Assembly: GCA_937901745.1 (NCBI GenBank)
Contig: CALGSZ010000106.1
Coordinates: 310,001-374,000 of the forward strand
Reading direction: 5' to 3'
Source: an uncultured Chloroflexota bacterium
GTDB lineage: Bacteria > Chloroflexota > Chloroflexia > Thermomicrobiales > UBA6265
DNA: 64,000 nucleotides
Shown: in pieces, positions 16,069 through 24,218 of the stretch
Layout: the number at the start of each line of letters is the position of its first letter
How positions within the stretch are numbered: the first letter of the stretch is position 1
Position numbers and translations under genes: made by a program
Notes under the pieces: model-generated
Databases searched by the model: none
What the model was told of the DNA's origin: nothing
What the model saw: the letters and a program-made list of their open reading frames with translations, nothing else

Positions 16069-17523
16069 CTAGGCGAGACGGACCGCTCCGTAGTAGTGCG
16101 CGGCATAGTAGCCGCTCGTCAGGTCATCGATCGTCACCACGCCGGCCATCGTGGAAGCATGGACGAAGCGCCCACCGCCGATGTAGATGCCGACGTGCGA
16201 GACCCCCTCGTGGATCGGGTGGGTGTTCTGGAAGAAGACGAGGTCGCCTGGCCTGAGGTCCGCGTAGGCAACAGCGGTCCCGTAGTAGACCTGCTCGACT
16301 TGGTTGTAGCCGATATGGACGCCGAGCACGTTCAGCGCGACCCAATCGGTGAAGCCGGAGCAGTCGAATGTTGAAGGACCGTGCGTCGCCCAGACGTACG
16401 GCGCGCCGAGGTACTGAAGTGCGAACTCCACAATCGCGTCGCCGACCGTCCGCTCTGGCCCAAGCACTTCGATCGCGGCGACTCCAGCCCGGCCTTCCAC
16501 GCCGTCGAAAACGATGTTCAGCTCCCCATCGAACACCTCGACGTCGAAAGTCTGAACGATGAGCTCCAGCGGTTCGTTCTCGCCGTAGACGTCCCAGCGG
16601 TGCAGCTCTCGCGGCCCGCCCTCGACATTGACGTTCATGACCCGCTTGCCGGTAAGAGTCGCGCCGTGGTGGTCACGGTAGGTGACGGCCACGAAATAGA
16701 GACGAACGGTGTACAGGTTTGTCTCGGGCACGGGAATGGCGTAGCGGAAGCGGCCGCCTGGCTTCGTGCTCCGCCGCTCAGTGCGGAAGAGCGCGTCATC
16801 GTCCGTCCCCGCGATTTCGGCATCGGAGCGTCGGCGGAACTCCTGGCCGCCTTTGAATCCGAAATCCGCGCTCCAGACCGCGCCGTCACTGGTGATGAGC
16901 TCCGGCCCGCCGGCGTTGATGCGCGCGACAACATCCCGCTGCGAGTATCGGCTGACCAAGTCCTGCGAGATCCAGAGCGGCGTCCCGCCGATGCGCGACG
17001 GCCAGCCGTACAGCGAGGGGTCATCTGGACCGGTCAGGATCGGCGTTGGTGACGGTGGCGGGGTACCCGTGGGCGTGCCGGTCGGCGTCTCGGTTCCACC
17101 AGGCGTCGTCGGCGTCTCGGTCGGTGAGGGCGACGGTTCCGTTGGCACTGGCGTCGGCACCGGCGCGCAGGCATCGCCGATGCCATCACCATCGGAATCG
17201 GCCTGGTCCGGATTGGGAACGGTCAGACAATTGTCTAGATCGTCGGTGACCCCGTCCCCGTCGCTGTCCGGAACCGGCGGCGCGTCGCAGGCGTCGCCGA
17301 TCCCATCGCCGTCTGAGTCGGCCTGATCGCCGTTGGCGACGGTGGGGCAGTTGTCCGCGGCATCGGGAACTCCGTCACCGTCGCTATCGGGGGGCGGCTC
17401 AACGGGTGGTTGCTCCGAAGTCGGCGTGCCTTGTGCCGCGACTGGCACAGTGGCCAGCGCGGTTGGCAGGTATGCCGCACCGGTCAAAGCCAGCGCGAGC
17501 GCAAAGATCAACAATCGTTGCAT
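16069..17523 (-). CDS. secreted NlpC/P60 peptidase with type-3 calcium repeats and malectin-like domain
   Basis: A 484-residue exported protein. The start at 17523 gives a clean signal peptide ([13 protein letters not shown]...AAQG). Then come two DSDGDG(V/I).DxxDNC-type repeats followed by [11 protein letters not shown] (thrombospondin type-3/calcium-binding style), a Thr/Pro/Glu linker, a beta-rich domain of about 170 residues that looks like a malectin or carbohydrate-binding fold ([24 protein letters not shown]), and a C-terminal NlpC/P60 domain with catalytic Cys in FDCSGF and His in [14 protein letters not shown]. NlpC/P60 enzymes cut peptidoglycan peptides, so this is probably a wall hydrolase tethered to surface sugars. 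A GGGAACnGTT element lies upstream. Confidence 0.9.
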   Translation of the reverse strand: MQRLLIFALALALTGAAYLPTALATVPVAAQGTPTSEQPPVEPPPDSDGDGVPDAADNCPTVANGDQADSDGDGIGDACDAPPVPDSDGDGVTDDLDNCLTVPNPDQADSDGDGIGDACAPVPTPVPTEPSPSPTETPTTPGGTETPTGTPTGTPPPSPTPILTGPDDPSLYGWPSRIGGTPLWISQDLVSRYSQRDVVARINAGGPELITSDGAVWSADFGFKGGQEFRRRSDAEIAGTDDDALFRTERRSTKPGGRFRYAIPVPETNLYTVRLYFVAVTYRDHHGATLTGKRVMNVNVEGGPRELHRWDVYGENEPLELIVQTFDVEVFDGELNIVFDGVEGRAGVAAIEVLGPERTVGDAIVEFALQYLGAPYVWATHGPSTFDCSGFTDWVALNVLGVHIGYNQVEQVYYGTAVAYADLRPGDLVFFQNTHPIHEGVSHVGIYIGGGRFVHASTMAGVVTIDDLTSGYYAAHYYGAVRLA

Positions 17524-17607
17524 CACAACATCCCCGTCGAGCCGCCGGCATCTATTCGCCTGACGGCTCGCGTAGTTAGCAGCGCGACCACTCCAGCACG
17601 GAGCGTT

Positions 17608-17623
17608 GATCGGAACGGTTCCC
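17608..17623 (-). promoter_or_regulatory. GGGAACnGTT element upstream of the NlpC/P60 gene
   Basis: On the minus strand GGGAACCGTTCCGATC begins about 100 bp before the ATG at 17523. It matches the element at 21779-21794 at 15 of 16 positions and the one at 4049-4058 at 10 of 10. GGAAC-G-GTTCC inside it is also palindromic. It may be an ECF-sigma -35 region or an activator site. Confidence 0.45.
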
Positions 17624-17794
17624 ACTCTATCACGCGATTACCGCGAAGGAATAGCCCCAAGGTGCCGACGTCGACCCGCCAACTGCGCACAAACGTGCAC
17701 GGCGGTCATCGGTCCAGAAGGCTCGATGAAATCGTGACTGCCTTACCAGTCTTGACGGTACGAGTCCCGCTTTGACTCGCCGACATGCCGCGCC

Positions 17795-17822
17795 TTGACA
17801 GCGCACAAGGTGTACGTATAGG
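17795..17822 (+). promoter_or_regulatory. promoter of the KdpD-like sensor kinase
   Basis: TTGACA (17795-17800) and TATAGG (17817-17822) with a 16-bp spacer form one of the best housekeeping-type promoters in the window. Transcription would start near 17829, leaving a leader of about 75 nt. Confidence 0.65.
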
Positions 17823-17906
17823 GTTAGCGTGGGCGAGCCCTGCCGAACGCGGCCGGATTCTTGACCGGCGTCGCCGTGGGACGTCCCAGCCGATTCGCCC
17901 CGCTAG

Positions 17907-20021
17907 ATGGCGAGCGCCGTGGCGTTTCTCGATCGCACTTTCCACGGCCGGCCCCGGTCCCACCTCCGATCTCACGCTCGCGTTCCGGCGTTGAGCCAAG
18001 GGAGATTCCTGACTTGGGTCGCGAGCGCGGTACCTCGCGTGCGACCGCGCCGCCGCCTCCCGCAGTCGCTCTCCCAGCCCCTCATCGGCGCTGGCGTGGT
18101 CTTGCTGCCGGCGGTCATCCTCGCTCCGTTCGGCTCCTCCCTTTCCGTCAGCACACCCGGCATCGTCCTCCTTGTCGCGGTCGCTTTCGCTACCTATCTC
18201 GCCGATCTCGCTGGTGGAGTCGTCTCGCTCCTAACCGCGCTGGTCGCGCTGAACCTCTTCTTCGTCGGCGACCGCCTACGGATGAGCGCGCCACAAAGCC
18301 TTAGCGAGGCGTTCGGATACGGCGCGACGCTCGTCTGCGGCACGCTGATGATCGCGCTGATCGAGCGGGTCAAGCAGCAGGGACTGGAAGATCGGCGCGC
18401 GGCGATCGTCGCGCGGTCGACGGCGAGCGTGCTGGCCGCGCTTCGCGCCGCGGCGGCCGATCCTCCCGGCGACGAAGCTGGCCGGCGGCGCGTCTTCGAT
18501 GGCGCGCTCCGGGCGATGATTGGCGTGCAGCGGGCGCACGCCGGGGCGCTGTTCCTCGCCGACGACGTAACAGGAACGCTGACTCAGGTCGCTACCTACG
18601 GGTTCCGGCCACGCAGCAATGGCTCTGACCGGCTGCCGAGCCTTGAAGAAAGTCTCGCAGGACTGGTCGCGCGGGAGTTCCGCGCTCTCTCGATCGACGA
18701 TCTGATTCGCAGCGGACGCTTCGATCGCGCTGCGCTCCGCGACTCGTCGGTCCGGTCGGCGGTCGGCGTCCCCATCTTCGGGCGGGATGGCCGCCTGGTC
18801 GGGGTTTCAGTCATCGGGCTACTGCCGCGCCACCGCTTCTCATCGGTCGAAATCGCGAAGCTCGAAGCGTTGGCCGGGCAGATTGCCCCGATCATCGAGG
18901 CGATGAGCGCCAGCGCCGAGCGCGAATCGCAGCTCCAACGCGCCCTCGCCGAGCAGCGCCGACTCTCGCTCGTCCTGACGGCGCTGCCGGAAGCCGTGGT
19001 GCTCGCCGCGCCGCCAGATGGGCGGATCATCGCCGCCAACGACGCGGCAACCACGCTGTTTGGCCCATTGCGGGAGGCCGATCTGAGCGGTCGCCTGCTC
19101 GCGGCGGACGGCTCCGAGTGCGGCAAGGAGGACTTGCCTATCGCCGCCGCTCTGCGGACGGGTGAGGGCGTCGTCGGCGTCGAGCTGATCGCGGTCGGGC
19201 CGGAGGGTACTCAGACTCCGGTGCTCGGCAGCGCCGCGCCGATCCGCGAGCCGGATGGCGAGATCGCCGCCGTCGTCGCGGTGTTCCGGAATATCGCCGC
19301 GCTCAAGGCAGCGGCGCGCGTCAAGGAAGAGTTCATCTCCGTCGTATCCCACGAGCTGCGGTCGCCGCTGACGCCGATCCGCGGCTTCGTCCAGCTCGTG
19401 GCGAGAGACCTGGCCCGTGAAGGCGGACACGAGTCCCAGGTAAAGCGGCTGAACGCCATTGCCGGACACGTCGACCGGATGACGCGCCTGGTTGACGACC
19501 TCCTTGATGTCTCGCGGCTACGCGCCGGCGGGCTGGAGATTCGCCGGGCGCCGACCGATCTCGTCCAAATCTGCCGCGACGTCGTCCAATCCCGCGCCGC
19601 CGCCGCGCCGGACCACCACGTGCGGCTCATCACATCGGAGCAGGCGATCGTGGGTGATTGGGACGCCGACCGCCTACATCAGATCGTCGACAACCTGGTC
19701 GCCAACGCCGTCAAGTACACCCCGGTGGGCGGACACGTCACGGTCCACGTCTGCCTCGAATCGCGCGGCCGTGAGGCGATCTGCCAAGTGATCGACGATG
19801 GTCCTGGCATTGCACCGGAGGACCGGGAGCGCATCTTTGCCGCGTTCTACCGGACCAGCGAGGCAACCTTGGGCGGGCAGGGCGGCCTCGGATTGGGTCT
19901 CTACATTTGCCACGAGCTGGTCGCGGCGCACGGAGGGCGGGTCGAAGTCGGAGAGGCGCCGGGTGGCGGGGCGGTGTTCACCGTCCACCTTCCTCTGTCG
20001 CGACAGGCGCTCGCGGCCTGA
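17907..20021 (+). CDS. membrane sensor histidine kinase with KdpD-like membrane domain, GAF and PAS
   Basis: A 704-residue hybrid-free sensor kinase. Order: basic N-terminus, a hydrophobic block of several helices (about 55-150) resembling the KdpD/DUF4118 membrane domain, a GAF-like domain (about 165-320), a PAS-like domain (about 345-460), a HisKA domain with phospho-acceptor His482 in SVVSHELRSPLTP, and a HATPase domain with N, G1 (DDGPGI) and G2 (GGLGLGLYI) boxes. It should sense an intracellular or membrane signal and phosphorylate an unknown regulator. No response regulator gene is adjacent, so it is an orphan. The start is uncertain: no ribosome site precedes the ATG at 17907, and a downstream start near the membrane domain is possible. 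Confidence 0.88.
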   Translation: MASAVAFLDRTFHGRPRSHLRSHARVPALSQGRFLTWVASAVPRVRPRRRLPQSLSQPLIGAGVVLLPAVILAPFGSSLSVSTPGIVLLVAVAFATYLADLAGGVVSLLTALVALNLFFVGDRLRMSAPQSLSEAFGYGATLVCGTLMIALIERVKQQGLEDRRAAIVARSTASVLAALRAAAADPPGDEAGRRRVFDGALRAMIGVQRAHAGALFLADDVTGTLTQVATYGFRPRSNGSDRLPSLEESLAGLVAREFRALSIDDLIRSGRFDRAALRDSSVRSAVGVPIFGRDGRLVGVSVIGLLPRHRFSSVEIAKLEALAGQIAPIIEAMSASAERESQLQRALAEQRRLSLVLTALPEAVVLAAPPDGRIIAANDAATTLFGPLREADLSGRLLAADGSECGKEDLPIAAALRTGEGVVGVELIAVGPEGTQTPVLGSAAPIREPDGEIAAVVAVFRNIAALKAAARVKEEFISVVSHELRSPLTPIRGFVQLVARDLAREGGHESQVKRLNAIAGHVDRMTRLVDDLLDVSRLRAGGLEIRRAPTDLVQICRDVVQSRAAAAPDHHVRLITSEQAIVGDWDADRLHQIVDNLVANAVKYTPVGGHVTVHVCLESRGREAICQVIDDGPGIAPEDRERIFAAFYRTSEATLGGQGGLGLGLYICHELVAAHGGRVEVGEAPGGGAVFTVHLPLSRQALAA

Positions 20022-20050
20022 ATGTCCTTGTATTTCTTTGAAATTGATGA

Positions 20051-21796
20051 TTACCGCAGGCGGACCCGGCTCGGGGCGGCGCGACGCGGGGCGACCGGCC
20101 GTGGCCGGGCGCGAAGGACCGCGCTGCCGACGAGCATCACGGCGCTGAGCAGGATCAAGAACCCGAGACCGGCGGCGATGAACGGGAGCGGGTCGCGTTC
20201 CGAGTCGCCAGTGGTGCTCGCCGCGGGGACGCCCGCGACGAACCGGGTCGTCTGGGTGAGCGAGGTGGTGGCCGCCTGCCCGGATACGCTGACACCTGAA
20301 AGCGACTCGAACCCAACGCCGCTGACGCGATAGAGAGTCACCCCTTCTGGTGCGCCGTTCCGAAGCTCGATCGTGAGCTTCGCTGGTTTGAGGAGCCGCT
20401 CGACGAGCTCTCCTGTCGCTTTCGCGAACGTCACATCGAAGCCGGTGCCCGGGACGATCTGGACACGAGAAGATCCGGGCAGCTTGGTGTCCGGCACAGG
20501 CCTAATCGCCACGACAGCCGGCTCCTCGAGCGCTCCTGGCGGCACGACGAGCGTTGCGCCGGACGGGCAATGAAGCTCGCCGCCCTCTGGTCCGATCTCG
20601 AGCGCGACCATTCCGCTCGGATCGGTCGCAGGCGCGAGTGTCGGCGTGGGAACGGGAGTCGGCGTCGGTGGGCGGGTCGTCGGTGTCGGCTCCGCCCTCG
20701 CGGCCTGCGCAACATCCGCCGCGCGATCGAGCACCGAGATGTCGTAGTCGGGACCACCCGTCCCGTCTCCCACCGGCGTCTGTTTCGTCGTCAGAATCCG
20801 CTCAACGATCTCATCAATGTGCGAATCGACTCCAGTTCCGTCGCCGATGGATGATTCGTTGGACGGCAGCGGCGTCGGCGTGGTCTCCGGCTCGGCTTGA
20901 GCCACGACCTGGACGCCGCACTCGGCCAGGACATTCCCGGCGGAATCGCGAACGAAGATGTAGGCGGTCAGCTCGGCCTCCGGCGCGAGCCAGGAAAGCG
21001 TCACCTCGGCACCTGTGAGCTGCCCTTGCAGGACATCGCTGCCGTCCGCGGACGGTGCGAACGACGTATTCGGCTCCGCCGCCGGGAAGGTGCCGTCACT
21101 GGCGTCCACGGTGACGGATCCGCTCCCGGCGAGGTAGATCGAGCCAGTGTCACCTGGCACCACGGATTGCGGGCAGGTCAGGTACGACACGCTCGGCGCC
21201 TCGACAGGCGTGTCATCGGACGGCGCCGGTTGCTCCTCTGGCGAATTCGAGCCATCTCCGCCTTCGTCGCCATTCTCGACTGGAGTGGTGGCGAGCGGGA
21301 TCAGCGCGTTTGCAAGGGAGAGCGAGTCGGTTGCGGTCAAGCCTTGGCTATCGACCGTGTAGACGACGCCGTTCTCCTCCCAATAGACCTTGTCGTAGAT
21401 CGGCGTCAGGTCGTGATAGGCCGGGTACCCCCGCACCTGCGCGTTGACCTGAAGCTGGACGTTGCGGTCGTAGTATGAGAAATCGGGGATGGAGCCGCCG
21501 ACCTCGCCCGTAATCATGAGGTACGTCGGCGGAGAGCCGGGAATCAGCCAGTAGAGGCTGTAGGCGCCGCCCGACGCATTGATGTCTGGCTCCCCGCTAA
21601 AGGGAGCCGGCACTTCCGGCGGGACGAGGACCGGAAAGGAGAGATTCAATCGCGCGGCCGAATCCGAGGATAGCCAACTCGGCGCTTGGCCCCGCGCAGC
21701 CATCGGCACCAGCGCCAGGATGATGGCGACGACGCTGGCGCGCAGGACGGCCAACCACCGGACCGACCCGGTGTGAGCGATCGGAACTGTTCCCAT
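20051..21796 (-). CDS. membrane-anchored surface protein with ZU5-like domain
   Basis: I do not recognise this protein as a whole. With the ATG at 21796 it has 581 residues: a signal sequence (WLAVLRASVVAIILALVP, then AARGQA), a beta-rich extracellular N-terminal domain, Pro/Glu/Asp-rich linkers, a second beta domain, a Thr/Pro linker (TPTPVPTPT), a ZU5-like domain (GGELHCPSGATLVVPPGAL) and one C-terminal transmembrane helix (FIAAGLGFLILLSAVMLVGS) followed by an Arg-rich cytoplasmic tail. It should stand on the cell surface. The frame is open upstream to 21919 and no ribosome site is clear, so the start is a guess. A GGGAACnGTT element overlaps the chosen start. Confidence 0.8.
   Translation of the reverse strand: MGTVPIAHTGSVRWLAVLRASVVAIILALVPMAARGQAPSWLSSDSAARLNLSFPVLVPPEVPAPFSGEPDINASGGAYSLYWLIPGSPPTYLMITGEVGGSIPDFSYYDRNVQLQVNAQVRGYPAYHDLTPIYDKVYWEENGVVYTVDSQGLTATDSLSLANALIPLATTPVENGDEGGDGSNSPEEQPAPSDDTPVEAPSVSYLTCPQSVVPGDTGSIYLAGSGSVTVDASDGTFPAAEPNTSFAPSADGSDVLQGQLTGAEVTLSWLAPEAELTAYIFVRDSAGNVLAECGVQVVAQAEPETTPTPLPSNESSIGDGTGVDSHIDEIVERILTTKQTPVGDGTGGPDYDISVLDRAADVAQAARAEPTPTTRPPTPTPVPTPTLAPATDPSGMVALEIGPEGGELHCPSGATLVVPPGALEEPAVVAIRPVPDTKLPGSSRVQIVPGTGFDVTFAKATGELVERLLKPAKLTIELRNGAPEGVTLYRVSGVGFESLSGVSVSGQAATTSLTQTTRFVAGVPAASTTGDSERDPLPFIAAGLGFLILLSAVMLVGSAVLRARPRPVAPRRAAPSRVRLR
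21779..21794 (-). promoter_or_regulatory. GGGAACnGTT element at the start of the surface protein gene
   Basis: On the minus strand GGGAACAGTTCCGATC matches the element upstream of the NlpC/P60 gene at 15 of 16 positions. It overlaps the first codons of the chosen start, so either the true start is further downstream or the element is coding (MGTVPI) in this case. Confidence 0.4.
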
Positions 21797-22275
21797 TGGG
21801 CGCTTCAATGGCGCGAATATCTCCCTCGTTCGGCAGCGGCCCCACGGTACGACGCCAGCCACGCCTGCGGGACCGCCTGCGGCTTGGCGGACCGAACTCG
21901 GACGGCAACAGCGTACCACCTTTGTTCGGACAGTGACGAGCGGGCACGGCGGCGCGGGAAAGCCGAATGTTATCTTGTAGCCACGATAGCAGATTCGTCT
22001 AGCGCCACGGCCCGTTTTGCGTCCCCGCGGGCGCTACCCCCATGTGAAGCGTCTGTGACGCGAAGTCGGACACAATCTCCACGACTCGCTTATTCTTGGC
22101 CAAACTTGCATACAATGAAGCAAACCTGGAGTTTCGGATGCGGAGCGCGTCCGATGAGCGACCATTGGAAGTTCTGTAACGTGATTGAAATCGCGGGCCG
22201 ACGCGACAATGAACGGCCGTGTACTTGCACCGCGCGGCATTGTGGCGCCGCGAGAGGCGCGCGAAGGATGCAGCG
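21797..22275. other. divergent intergenic region before the permease pair
   Basis: This 479-base spacer contains no frame I trust. A TACAAT at 22111-22116 could be a -10 box for the permease genes, with no clear -35. The rest shows no repeat or RNA that I can identify. Confidence 0.5.
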
Positions 22276-23286
22276 GTGATCGTTCGACTGATTGTCCGGA
22301 GGCTGTTCTTCTTCGTCTTCGTCCTCTTCGGCCTCTCGCTGATCACGTTCACCTTGGCTCACGTCGTCCCGGCCGACCCTGCCCGAATGATCGCCGGGCC
22401 ACGAGCGAGCCGGAACGCCGTCGAGAAAGTCCGGCGGGATTACGGTCTCGACAAGCCCCTCCCCTTGCAGTACGTCAATTACATCAAAGGCATCGTCCAA
22501 CTCGACTTTGGCCGCTCGCTCGTCTCGCGCCGGCCGGTGCGTGAGGACTTGGGGCGATATCTGCCGGCCACCGTCGAGCTTGGCCTGTACGCCTTTGTGA
22601 TCGCGACCGCGGTTGGCATCCCGCTCGGCGTCGCCTCCGCCGTCAAGCGCGGCACCGCGATTGATCACGCCGCCCGGTTCGTCTCGATCTCCGGTCTGGC
22701 GCTGCCGGTCTTCTGGCTCGCGCTCCTTGCGCAGTTCCTGTTCTTCGGGACGCTCGGTTGGCTCCCGGACGGTCAGCGCCTCCCGGAGGCGGTCGATCCG
22801 CCACGCTCCATCACGTCGCTGTACACGATTGACGCCCTTCTGACCGGGAACTGGACAGTCCTGAAGCTGGCGGTCGAGCATCTCATCCTGCCCGTCAGCG
22901 TCCTCGCCTACGGCTCGTTGGCCGTCGTGACACGGATGGTCCGAGGCTGCATGCTCGAAGTCCTCAACCAGGATTACATCCGGACCGCACGAGCGAAGGG
23001 ACTCTCAAGCTCGGCCGTCCTCACTCGGCACGCGCTCAAGAACGCCCTCCTCCCGACGGTCACCTCGCTCGGACTCCAGATTGGGCTGCTCCTCTCGGGC
23101 GCGTTCCTCGTCGAGATCGTCTTTTCCTGGCCCGGCATCGGCCGGTACGCTGTCCGCGCGATCGAGTCAGTGGACTACAACGCCATCATGGCGACGACGC
23201 TGATCGTCGCGGTGATCTTCGCGCTGATCAATCTCGTCGTCGACATCATCTACGTCTTCCTCGACCCACGGATCAGCTACGAATGA
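22276..23286 (+). CDS. DppB-type ABC transporter permease
   Basis: A 336-residue inner-membrane permease of the peptide/nickel/opine family (DppB/OppB type). It has six or so hydrophobic helices and the family EAA-type cytoplasmic loop DYIRTARAKGLSSSAVLTRHALKNALLP that docks to the ATPase. The GTG at 22276 follows AAGGAT. It overlaps the next permease by 4 nt (ATGA), so the two are translationally coupled. No binding protein or ATPase gene is present on either side, so partners must lie elsewhere. Confidence 0.93.
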   Translation: MIVRLIVRRLFFFVFVLFGLSLITFTLAHVVPADPARMIAGPRASRNAVEKVRRDYGLDKPLPLQYVNYIKGIVQLDFGRSLVSRRPVREDLGRYLPATVELGLYAFVIATAVGIPLGVASAVKRGTAIDHAARFVSISGLALPVFWLALLAQFLFFGTLGWLPDGQRLPEAVDPPRSITSLYTIDALLTGNWTVLKLAVEHLILPVSVLAYGSLAVVTRMVRGCMLEVLNQDYIRTARAKGLSSSAVLTRHALKNALLPTVTSLGLQIGLLLSGAFLVEIVFSWPGIGRYAVRAIESVDYNAIMATTLIVAVIFALINLVVDIIYVFLDPRISYE

Positions 23287-24218
23287 GCGCGGAGCCAACC
23301 TTTTTCACCACGCCGAGAACGAGCCGGAGCGTCACGTTCACCAATCTGCCGCCGCGCTCTCAGCGCGCTGAAAGGTGGCGCGGCTTCGAGCGATTCATGT
23401 TCGGTAGCCTGCTCAACCTCGCCGGCTTCGTTATCGTCCTCATGTTCCTCTTTCTGGCGATCTTCGGCGCGGCCCTCTCTCCGCACGATCCGTACGCGCC
23501 TCCCGACCATTATGTCGAGCAAAAGCTTCAGCCGCCCTCGCTCGATCACCCGCTCGGTACGGACGAACTCGGCCGCGATCTCCTCAGCCGGATCATGACC
23601 GGAGCCCGCGTCTCGCTCCAGGCCGCGGTCGTCGTCCTGGCTCTCGCCGTTTCCCTCGGCACGCTCATCGGCGCCGTCTCTGGCTACCTAGGCGGCTTGG
23701 CCGATGAGGTCTTGATGCGCGTCACCGACATGTTCCTCGCCTTCCCGGCGTTCATCCTTGCGATCGCGATCGCGGCATCGCTCGGTCGCGACCTCAGGTA
23801 CACGACGATCGCCCTCTCGACCGTCTTCTGGCCCTGGTACGCGCGCCTGGTGCGCGGTCAGGTTCTTTCGATCAAGGAGCGTGAGTACGTCGAGGCCGCC
23901 CGTTGTCTCGGGATGTCAGCCGGCCGGCTGATGTTCCGCCACATCTTGCCGAACGCGATCGCCGTCGTGATCATTCAGATCACCATCGACATTGGCTACG
24001 TGATCCTTTCGACCAGCGCCCTCAGCTTCATCGGTCTCGGCGCGCAGCCGCCCACGCCTGAGTGGGGAACGATGCTCGCCTCGGCCCGTCCTTATTTCCG
24101 TGACGCGTGGTGGTACATGACATTTCCGGGAGTCGCGCTGACGCTGACCGTCTTCGCCTTCAACGCGCTCGGCGACGGCTTGCGCGACACGCTCGATCCC
24201 CGCTCCAGGCAACGTTAG
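23283..24218 (+). CDS. DppC-type ABC transporter permease
   Basis: A 311-residue partner permease of the DppC/OppC type. The N-terminal cytoplasmic tail is followed by one helix and the periplasmic HPLGTDELGRDLLSRIMTGA block, which is diagnostic, and the ATPase-docking loop REYVEAARCLGMSAGRLMFRHILPNA. It forms a heterodimer with the preceding permease for import of peptides, nickel or related solutes. Its stop codon overlaps that of the convergent kinase gene (TTAG), so nothing else can follow in this operon. Confidence 0.94.
   Translation: MSAEPTFFTTPRTSRSVTFTNLPPRSQRAERWRGFERFMFGSLLNLAGFVIVLMFLFLAIFGAALSPHDPYAPPDHYVEQKLQPPSLDHPLGTDELGRDLLSRIMTGARVSLQAAVVVLALAVSLGTLIGAVSGYLGGLADEVLMRVTDMFLAFPAFILAIAIAASLGRDLRYTTIALSTVFWPWYARLVRGQVLSIKEREYVEAARCLGMSAGRLMFRHILPNAIAVVIIQITIDIGYVILSTSALSFIGLGAQPPTPEWGTMLASARPYFRDAWWYMTFPGVALTLTVFAFNALGDGLRDTLDPRSRQR

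Larger units (their letters stand above)
17524..17906. other. divergent intergenic region between wall hydrolase and sensor kinase
   Basis: This 383-base spacer holds the GGGAACnGTT element for the minus-strand gene and a good TTGACA/TATAGG promoter for the plus-strand kinase. I see no gene in it. Confidence 0.6.
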
